This document shows positions 57,601-64,000 of a stretch of 64,000 bases of DNA, piece by piece; position 1 is the stretch's first letter; each line of letters begins with the position of its first letter. Source of the stretch: Astropecten irregularis (lineage: Eukaryota > Echinodermata > Asteroidea > Paxillosida > Astropectinidae). Made by a program: the position numbers and the translations under genes. Location of the stretch: positions 14,414,932-14,478,931 of the forward strand of contig OZ020254.1 in NCBI GenBank assembly GCA_963971285.1, written 5' to 3'. The notes beneath the pieces are model-generated. The model made no database searches, was not told the origin of the DNA, and saw nothing but the letters and a program-made list of their open reading frames with translations.

Positions 57601-60600
57601 ACAATGATAGACAGGTTGAGTTTTATAACAATACAGATGTATTTAACTTCATACAAGTTTTGATTTCTGTAAAGTGTAAGCCTTTAAATGAGTTGTCTAT
57701 TCTAGGCACGTTCTCACACGCTAAAAAAGCACGACTATGTGGGTCGCGATTTGGAGCGCTACCCAAATAGTCGCGCTTATTTGTGTGGGGACACAAATAA
57801 TCGCGACTATTAGTGCGATTTGGAGCGCACTCCAAATCGCACTAATAGTGCGTCTTTTTGCAAATAGTCGCGATTATTTGCTGTGTGAACGGTGCACCAA
57901 AAAATACCGGTTTTTTATATCCCATCATGCAAGGCGTGCCCGCGAGTTTAGCACAGGATGCATGCCAACTTCACGCTTCACTGCGCACGGGCAGTTTGAT
58001 AGAAATCGTACCGGTACGATATGGATCGCGCTTTTTTGGCTGTGGGAACACAACAAAAAGCATGACTATTTGGGTCGCGATTTTGAGTGCGACCCAAATA
58101 GTCACGCTTTTTGGTGTGTGAGAACGTGCCTACTGTCTATACTTCTGGCACTTGTAAAGAGAGATAATCATCTCCTTTCTCCTTCCTTTCTCTACCTCAC
58201 CCCATCAACCCTCAGTAACCCCAAGGCCCAAGTGGAAGCCGTTGAGCATGGTGCGATCCAGAAGCTTCTCCATCTAGTCTCATCATCCCAGCCCATGGAA
58301 GTGCGCAAGAAGGCCATGTATGCCGTCTCCACCTTACTCCGACACTTTCCTTATGCACAGATGAAGTTTCTGCAGCTAGGTGGGCTAGACAGCCTCCTGG
58401 GCTTGTTCAGGGAGTCACACGAGGGAGTCCTTCCACTGCAGGTCAAGGCAGTAACCCTCCTCCATGATTTACTGCTTGAACAGGTAGGAGCACCCAAACC
58501 TATAAACTTCAGTCTTCATTAGTTTAATAAAGGGTGAACCATCACAAAGAAATCTTACAACTGGGAACTGAGTTCATAGATAAGATAAATCTTATGTTCA
58601 GGTACAACTTATAAAAAAGTTTAAAATCACAACTTTCTGTTCCCCTTTTGGTGTCATGAGTTTGATGTCCACATATAACCAAAACTTGTAATTACAGTAA
58701 TTAGAAAGTGATTTGGTAAAGTGAGGCTTGATGATATTGGGTCTTGTTTGTAATAAGCAGAATATACAGTGCTTATATCATTACTATTTTGAGTATTTCT
58801 TTTTACTTTTCACTTTCAGAAAGTTCTTTCAGAAGAGGCCAACACTGAAGACAAGTTGAAAAAACAAAAGATCCATCAGTATCACCAGTAAGTAAAAACA
58901 AATGAAATACAAACAGTTTAGTTACACACTTAAATGCTTCACTCAAGAGAAGACAAACAGACACTTTACTCAAGTAATTAGAGTCAGATTGTAAGGTCAA
59001 GTGGCATTTGACTGAGATTAAGAGTCTGGTGGAGATGCAGATCACTTGAGTTAAAAGTTAAGTCTGAACTTCTGAAAAAAGTCACATCCAATATTAATTC
59101 CTCCAGCTTGTGGTTCTTCATATTAAGGCACTTGGATAACAATCCCTGCATTATCTGCAAAACAAGCAACAAGCAACCCTCAGTATTCCCTCTCTCTCTC
59201 TCTCTCTCACTCCGCTGATTCTTCTCTTGCAGAGTCCACCTTCTTCCAGAGATGATGAAACAGGGATGGTGTGAGATCATACCCTCTCTTCTTCAGTCAC
59301 CTGAGCATGATACGAGAGAGAAGGTACTTCTAGCCATGCAGCTCCTTCTAGATGAATGCCAGATGAATTATCACAAGGACAAGGAGCTTATAGGACGGTG
59401 AGAGTACCCTCTTTTCTTGGCCATAATTGGAGACTTTTGAGACGTTGGCGACAGCAGACTGAAGTTCTTTTTTTGCTAGCTCTGAGCATGCACGCGCAAT
59501 TGTGAGCATGCGCACCTTGTTGTGCGCTTGTGCTATCAAGTTGAAGACCCAGCTCCAAAGTCACCCATTGGTTTTGAAGAGCAGTAAAGGCAACATTCAG
59601 GATGCAGTTACTTCTAAAAACTAATGAGTGTGAAGTTAAGGTTCATTTATTTGACACATCAATATAAATGAAGTACTGTTGTTTGGTTGAAAAACTTTTG
59701 GACAGTTTCCTGGTATAGTTTCCAAATGTGTGCATTTAGATGCAGATGTGATTCTGGAAACTAGATTTAATTTCTCACCATTTGCAGACAATGAGGTTTT
59801 TTATCCCACTAAATTTAACCATCAACCCAAGGCTGTAGAGCACAGGCATCATATTGTGGCGGAATTCCCTATCAAGTCCTATTTAAATTCAGAAGTATGG
59901 AGAGAGGTTCACCATCTGTGGTGAAAGTTCTCCAACTCCGAACTCAAATCATACCACGGACCCAGGAAATGATACGAGCAGTCTCGGGCCCAGGGATGCA
60001 AGCTCGTTTGGCGGAAATATACTGCCGATTGGTTACTGATTATCTCTGGGCACTTTTACTGGGGCGGAGCAGGGTAACTCTGGGGGAGGACACTGGAACA
60101 AAGGGACTCAAACACAGCTCTTTGTGTTTACTTCTCTTATTGCCTCCTGGACAATTCTCTTTATTACCACCTGGTAATTCTCTAGTGGAAATGATATTTC
60201 CTTGCACTGCCCTTTAACAAACCTTGTGCTCGTCGAGTGTACCCCTCAAGTGGTCGATCCAGTTTCAACTATATGCAAAGCTGCAACCATACACACTGGC
60301 TCGAGCACGCCGATTGTTTCGCAGTGTCTCTGTTTGAGTTTCCTTACCAGTTGGACTACTCGACTAATACGAACGGCTATCAGTTAACCTCTGTGGTTAA
60401 CCCTTAGTCAATCTCTGCGATCGACCGTCTGAGCCATTCAAGTTCTCTTTGAACTCCCGATGAGGCAGGGAAAAAAATCCTGTGTGTCCGGTAACCCGAC
60501 CGACCCAATATTTTGGCACTGTCAACGAGTCTAGTGCTATGCATTAAAAACGGATTTACGGGCTTCTACTTAAAATCTACCCATCCGGTTTCAAAATTTC

Positions 60601-62413
60601 AAAAACGGTATAACAAAACCAACTTTTTAAAAAGTAGACCGACGTTTGCCCAATGAATAAACAACCCCATTTTGCCAAGCAAAAATATTGCGAACAGCCT
60701 TCCGAAAGTGACGATCGCTGGAAAGGACGTAAACATATCGCGTACGATGCATCATGCACAACGCGTGCACACCACGTGGCCGCATGGCCTGGCCCATCCA
60801 GAAAATTCCACGATGTCTATACGCGCCGCAACATTCAAAGCATACCTTGTGCACCAGTACACAGTCACCAATTCACAATCTGTCATTACTTTCGTAATGA
60901 ATGTAAATTTCTCTTTTGATTTTTTCCAAAATGCACGTTTGCTAAATGTAAATGTATTCAAGTGCTGGCATATGCGGAAGTTCCCATTAATTTGTGTTTT
61001 AAAAAATTAAAAAATTAAAATTCCAACCTACTGACCCAACTTTGTTTTGGACATGTTACCGGAAACGCAGCATTTTTTTCTTTTCGCCTTTATTAGCCGC
61101 CACTTCGTCACAACTATTCTAAAAGGTATACTCAAATCACTACAACACAATCGTAAGCAAGCAATTTACACAAGCAATAAACCTATCAGCGCAAAGATTA
61201 ACACTGGAACTTTCACCGGAACAATGCACTCAACAAGTTACACATAACATAACATAACATAACAAATTACATTTATATAGCGCTTAATACAAAGTTTCTA
61301 AGCGCGTAAACATAACAATACACAGGACAACAAACATAATTACAACAACAGTGCTAAATCTACTAATTAAACTTCACTATGAATAATGTTGATCAAACAA
61401 GTGGGTTTTAAGTGATGATTTGAAACTGTCCAGTGTTGAGATTGCTCGGATGTAGGCACATAACAGTGACATACACTCACCACAGCACGTAAGCCTACTT
61501 CGTACAAACGTCTCATTGTCTGCTCTTATAATAATCTGCCCGTTACTTCGTCGTCCGTACACTTTGCTACCAGAACACTGAATGCCATGTAACCCGCCGC
61601 TGTCTGCGAGCACGCCAGCCAGAGCACGCCGCTGTCGTGACCACATACATATGCGGAAGTAGGGTCGGAGAAGTACTGTAAGTCCGGTGGACCATAACAG
61701 TGACATACACTCACCTAAACACGTAAGCCTACTTCATACAAACGTCTCATTGTCTGCTCCTATAATAATCTGCCCGTTACTTCGTCGTCCGTACACTTTG
61801 CTACCAGAACACTGAATGCCATGTAACCCGCCGCTGTCTGCGAGCACGCCAGCCAGAGCACGCCGCTGTCGTGACCCCAAGGCACCGCCCAACCACTGTG
61901 ATTGGTCGCCGCCCGGATATCACGCACCCAGCAGCATGATCCGAGTGACCTGCCCGACCCAGATTGGCCACACACCCTGTCACTCACTCCGCCAACTTTC
62001 CTACCATTTTCCCAGGAAATAAAGTTTAACAACTTCACCCACTTCCGGTCCACCCAATCTTGTCACAATATCTTTATGTGGCCCACGTCCCAAGCAGAAG
62101 CCCAACTTGGACCGTGTGTAAAAGAATGAAGGGATACATCACAGTATTAGAATTGGCCAGATGCAGGAAAGTGTCCTAGCCCAAATGGCAAGCTGTCATA
62201 GATACCCATAGCTTTTGACTTTCAAAGGTTTAAGATTCTGATGAATTTCCTGTAATCTTGGTTGTTCTTTCCTGCAGCCTGTCAGAGTTGAAGGGTGAAT
62301 ATGAGAAGCATGCTCATGAAGAGAAGGTGGAATCTGGAGGCACTGAGGACTACTTCACTAATTTATCTCATCTGGTGGCTGACATCATGGGCCAGCTAAT
62401 GCTACCGAGATAA
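48455..62413 (+). CDS. SIL1: SIL1, nucleotide-exchange factor for BiP (eight coding exons, complete)
   Basis: Exons: 48455-48695, 48847-49097, 55180-55365, 55509-55630, 58216-58483, 58820-58887, 59233-59397 and 62278-62413. All junctions are GT-AG and in phase; 478 residues against 461 in human. The ER-lumen protein releases ADP from the Hsp70 BiP and so drives its folding cycle; human loss causes Marinesco-Sjogren syndrome. Seen: signal peptide (residues 1-28, LVLFLLSCYFCV core), acidic stretch, FVPTDKWQPIKTGQAIPPGL, then armadillo-like helices with SNPKAQVEAVE, LLRHFPYAQ, LGGLDSL, LLPEMMKQGWCEI and SPEHDTREKVL, all close to human SIL1. The C terminus is LMLPR, whereas human ends KELR. Intron 2 is 6.1 kb because of nested hAT elements. 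Start chosen at the first ATG before the signal peptide; a second ATG follows directly. Confidence 0.96.
48847..49097 (+). CDS. SIL1: SIL1 exon 2
   Basis: Residues 81-164. Starts GQAIPPGLHVQ, the most conserved N-terminal SIL1 segment, and ends DDVKSQEE at donor GTAGGG in phase 0. Confidence 0.95.
50049..51377 (+). mobile_element. nested hAT element (hAT-2)
   Basis: 1329 bases inside hAT-1. Ends tagtgctgttc and inverted tagtgctgtgc; perfect target duplication tttgggat at 50041-50048 and 51378-51385. Its left 430 bases match, inverted, the right end of hAT-3. No transposase. Confidence 0.9.
52009..53590 (+). mobile_element. nested hAT element (hAT-3b, taaggctg ends)
   Basis: 1582 bases inside hAT-1. 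Ends taaggctgagtc and inverted taaggctgttcc, followed by tcgaatattcgagta-type palindromes on both sides. Perfect target duplication ctgtattt at 52001-52008 and 53591-53598. Contains a degraded taggccgtgtccc-family MITE at 52920-53045. A 295-codon open frame (52669-53556) runs through these repeats and looks accidental. Confidence 0.9.
53739..54424 (-). mobile_element. nested hAT relic (hAT-3, relative of hAT-2)
   Basis: Right end (inverted) tagtgctgtgcaaaataggg is nearly identical to the left end of hAT-2 over about 400 bases, in opposite orientation. Left end tagcgctag is followed almost at once by a TTAA-family MITE (to 54015), so most of the other side is missing. Flanks tcttctag and tcttctaa match at 7 of 8 positions. 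Confidence 0.6.
53750..54015 (-). mobile_element. TTAA-flanked MITE, truncated, inside the hAT relic
   Basis: Matches 38730-38986 (gcctgaaatggtgtatttat, ctcaaaaagtgggca) and ends caaaagtatgatactacct followed by ttaa. Confidence 0.8.
54908..55025 (-). mobile_element. half of a ggggccgatttcataaa MITE
   Basis: ggggccgatttcataaagct, then ctgtgacgcgttgcaactc, matches the inverted right half of 57181-57328; the other end is missing. Confidence 0.75.
55180..55365 (+). CDS. SIL1: SIL1 exon 3
   Basis: 62 codons from KNKIKQKFRSVDEL to DLEFYAHQ, residues 165-226, preceded by a long T-rich tract and CAG. Phase 0 at both ends. Confidence 0.95.
55509..55630 (+). CDS. SIL1: SIL1 exon 4
   Basis: IDNGLDLITIGGFDLII to AAFVLGSAVQ, the start of the armadillo-like array (human: MDNAQDLLSFGGL). 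Ends in phase 2. Confidence 0.95.
55837..56093 (+). repeat. inverted-repeat element in SIL1 intron 4
   Basis: ttactatacctcataaacat at the left is matched by inverted atgaggtatagtaa at the right; cccaattgg / aaaattggg continues the arms. Probably a MITE. Confidence 0.6.
56119..56242 (+). repeat. palindromic MITE
   Basis: Arms of about 55 bases (tagtcaattctagcttccct, gacaaactagttccc and their inverted copies gggaactatagtttgtc, gagctagaatcgact) around a short loop. Confidence 0.8.
56481..56590 (+). repeat. tRNA-derived SINE fragment
   Basis: ggttcgaatctcgctccagt followed by the same tail as the SINE at 32282-32440. Confidence 0.6.
56739..56784. promoter_or_regulatory. 46-bp palindrome with two CRE-type TGACGTCA sites
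   Basis: gtgacgtcatagctagaaca on one side and tgttctagctgtgacgtcac on the other form a near-perfect stem with a small loop. Each arm carries a TGACGTCA/TGACGTCAC core of the CREB/ATF type. Function in SIL1 intron 4 is not known. Confidence 0.55.
57181..57328 (+). mobile_element. MITE with ggggccgatttcataaa ends
   Basis: 148 bases; inverted ends ggggccgatttcataaa / tttatgaaatcggcccc and paired inner motifs gactcgtcgcagagttaaga and gagttgcgacgcgtcacaga. Confidence 0.82.
57702..58133 (+). mobile_element. hAT-like foldback element before SIL1 exon 5
   Basis: Ends taggcacgttctcacacgc and inverted taggcacgttctcacacac. tgtctatt (57694-57701) and tgtctata (58134-58141) form an 8-base flank matching at 7 positions. 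The interior carries several inverted modules of the type gactatttgggtcgcga and one hairpin with 17-base arms (tagtgcgatttggag..., near 57809-57848). Non-coding despite open frames. Confidence 0.75.
58216..58483 (+). CDS. SIL1: SIL1 exon 5
   Basis: Residues 267-356, SNPKAQVEAVEHGAIQKLL to VTLLHDLLLEQ, including LLRHFPYAQ. Core of the BiP-binding armadillo region. A foldback element ends about 85 bases upstream of it. Confidence 0.96.
58820..58887 (+). CDS. SIL1: SIL1 exon 6
   Basis: Short exon KVLSEEANTEDKLKKQK to YH plus two bases, donor GTAAGT; corresponds to the charged loop before human QYRQVHLLP. Confidence 0.92.
59191..59208 (+). repeat. (CT)n run
   Basis: Short CT repeat upstream of the exon 7 acceptor, possibly part of its pyrimidine tract. 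Confidence 0.75.
59233..59397 (+). CDS. SIL1: SIL1 exon 7
   Basis: VHLLPEMMKQGWCEIIPSLL to KDKELIG, residues about 379-434, matching human VHLLPGLWEQGWCEI. Phase 2 at the end. Confidence 0.95.
61243..61264 (+). repeat. (ATAAC)n microsatellite
   Basis: Four pentamer units, followed by the common dispersed motif tttatatagcgctta. Confidence 0.85.
61458..61876 (+). repeat. direct duplication of about 184 bp, 234-bp period
   Basis: 61458-61642 and 61692-61876 are nearly identical (taacagtgacatacactcac to cgccgctgtcgtgacc), with only a few substitutions such as cgtac/catac. A 49-base segment separates them. Confidence 0.9.
62278..62413 (+). CDS. SIL1: SIL1 exon 8 (C terminus and stop)
   Basis: LSELKGEYEKHAHEEK to ADIMGQLMLPR and TAA. 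The acceptor TTCCTGCAG is strong. No KDEL-like tail is present. Confidence 0.93.
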
Positions 62414-64000
62414 CTTTGTGCTGCCTATTTGTTGTTAACATTACTTTGTTCTTAAACAAATTTTTCACATTTAAAGTCACATTTCTAGGTTTGGGTTTTT
62501 AATGATTATCCCTCAAAAGATACCAATTTACATCTGCAACTGGCTTAAAAGTTTGAATAATTATCTCAGGGTTTAGACAACTGCCATCTTGTATTTTATG
62601 ATTACGTTCTGTGGACGTGTATGAGTCCTCAAAATGCCCCAAGGGTGGTGCAATACGTGGCCATCTTTTGTTCTGAAGTCCACAGTATGCATGTGAGGTT
62701 GGTATACACAAAGCAAGAGTCGGCTCTCAATATTATCAGTAGATACATCAGGTTCTTGACCCCCATTAAAGCCTGATGATTTGTTGCCCAGAAGTCAGAT
62801 GATCAAAGGTTAATCCAGTTTGTTAAGACACCTGTGGTTGATTTCACGAAGCCCTTCCTTAGCCTTGACCAAGGTTATGAAGCCCTACGATCGATCGTAA
62901 CTCGAGATAGGAAGGATAACCCATCATATCCATCAACTTCTGCGTGGGACTGCAATGTATCATAGTTTCTATGATTGATAGCAAGTTTCAATGAATTTGG
63001 TGAAATCGACCCCAGATCTGTTTTAATCTCAAATAATAGCATACCTGCCAACCAGGATATAAGGTTTTATCAGATTCATGAAGATTTTTGTCATAAAAAA
63101 TAGCAGTTTTCTGCTTAATATTATTAAATCATGTTAAAAAAAAATTATTTGTACATGTATAAATTGTGTATGTATTCCTGGGGCCGATTTCACTAAAGCT
63201 TTGCGTAAAGCCCAAATCCATCTCTAAACGGAAAATCCCTACGCAAAGTAGCGATCGATTTTCCGTTTAGCGATGGATTTTGGCTTTAGCGATGATCACA
63301 AAGCGTTAGTGAAATCGGCCCCTGAAGTTTGAGAAAGAGAAAAATGTCCTTTGAAGTCAAAAGTTCATTGTCTTCAATACACAGATCCAGTAGGTCACGC
63401 CCACCATAGCAACGTCCAAGCAACAACGCACAGGCGCATGTGTCACAATCGCCTACACATGTAGCTTTGCACATTCTATGCACTGAAAGCAACTCTCTCC
63501 ATTGGATTTTGGTTTTGCAAAAGGCCAAAAATGTACATTTCCTCTCAGCAAGGGCATCGAGAGTCAGAATTACAATTAAAATATGTACACTGCTTGACCA
63601 TGGTTAAGAACAAAACTCTGGTTTGTAATAGAATCGCCTTGTATATACGAAACAAAAGTAAACTCAAAGAAAAGTGTGTAGTAAAGAATACAAAATGTAA
63701 GACATACATGTAATGTCGGACAAAATGGCGGCAATTTGTCGGACCTTGAATAACACGTTGTGATTGGTCAATTTGTCAAAGGGCGTGGCCTCCTAGGTCA
63801 GTGTATTTTGTCATGACAGCCAATGATCCATTATGTATTGTTTTTCACAGCTGATTACCTTTTTCTCAAATTAATTTATATACAAAACCTTGCACTGATC
63901 ATAAGAAAAGGTATTCTATTTGAAATAATTTTGGTAAATTTAAACTACATGAGTTTCATCAATACGTTGATTTTGTTATTTTGGTCAGTAAAATACAGTC
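62414..64000 (+). other. SIL1 3' flank
   Basis: An ATTAAA at about 62765 is a possible poly(A) signal. The stretch contains a degenerate MITE (about 62830-63013, gttgatttcacgaagccctt / ggtgaaatcgacccc) and the MITE at 63180-63322. No further gene is recognised up to the window end. Confidence 0.5.
63180..63322 (+). mobile_element. MITE with ggggccgatttcacta ends
   Basis: 143 bases; inverted ends ggggccgatttcact / agtgaaatcggcccc and inner pairs aaatccatc, taaacggaaaatc and gattttccgttta. CTG flanks both outer edges. Same family as 28299-28447. Confidence 0.85.

Larger units (their letters stand above)
59398..62277 (+). other. SIL1 intron 7
   Basis: 2.9 kb without exons. 59930-60540 is GC-richer and ends in ggcactgtcaacgag, also present near 4090, which suggests an unclassified dispersed repeat. 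An (ATAAC)n run and a direct duplication follow. The rest is not recognised. Confidence 0.5.

Noticed and set aside
57737..58215. Extension of the SIL1 exon 5 frame upstream through the foldback element
   Set aside because: The strong CTCAG acceptor at 58211-58215 and the phase from exon 4 place the exon start at 58216; the upstream part is transposon sequence.
59930..60540. Solo LTR in SIL1 intron 7
   Set aside because: No matching TG...CA borders, target duplication or partner LTR could be found.
1..64000. CRISPR arrays, bacterial operons, rRNA
   Set aside because: No regular spacer-repeat arrays, ribosome-binding sites or rRNA sequence; the window is eukaryotic.

Overview
This is a 64 kb piece of a eukaryotic nuclear genome. 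The genes are split by introns, start codons sit in animal-type contexts, splice sites are GT-AG, tRNA-derived SINEs are present, and several DNA-transposon families and a tyrosine-recombinase (DIRS-order) retrotransposon are nested in one another. Three cellular genes are recognisable: an FGF of the FGF8/17/18 type, a Renilla-luciferase-like alpha/beta-hydrolase, and SIL1. Together with the transposon types they point to a marine deuterostome invertebrate. An echinoderm is my best guess, but hemichordate or amphioxus cannot be excluded from the sequence alone.

Layout. (1) 1-19.3 kb, minus strand: the 5' part of an FGF8/17/18-family gene. Four coding exons lie at 19246-19271, 15249-15288, 12682-12859 and 3414-3520. 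They join in phase to give a signal peptide and the first half of the FGF core, and the last coding exon(s) lie off the left edge. This half of the window has few repeats. (2) 19.3-24.8 kb: upstream flank of the FGF gene, with no gene seen. (3) 24.8-32.5 kb: a block of DNA transposons and SINEs, including a 3.5 kb element with terminal inverted repeats and cysteine-rich coding remnants on the minus strand. (4) 32719-33711, plus strand: a complete, uninterrupted 330-residue Renilla-luciferase-like ORF with an intact Asp-Glu-His triad and an N-terminal extension, followed at once by a mariner-type relic. (5) 34.4-41.1 kb: MITEs, a second copy of the SINE block, and long inverted and foldback repeats. 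(6) 42.1-46.8 kb, plus strand: a decayed DIRS/Ngaro-like retrotransposon (gag with two zinc motifs, RT-RNase H, tyrosine recombinase, SGNH hydrolase). (7) 48455-62413, plus strand: a complete eight-exon SIL1 gene (478 residues), the nucleotide-exchange factor of the ER chaperone BiP. Its intron 2 is almost entirely made of hAT-type elements nested in one another, three of them bounded by perfect 8-bp target duplications and one by a 7/8 match. (8) 62.4-64 kb: downstream flank with MITEs.

The three cellular genes do not form a pathway; they are simply neighbours. The most interesting items are the luciferase-like gene, the FGF gene with an out-of-frame AUG ten bases upstream of its start, the datable hAT nest in SIL1, and tRNA-like SINEs in which a copied-back arm makes long hairpins.
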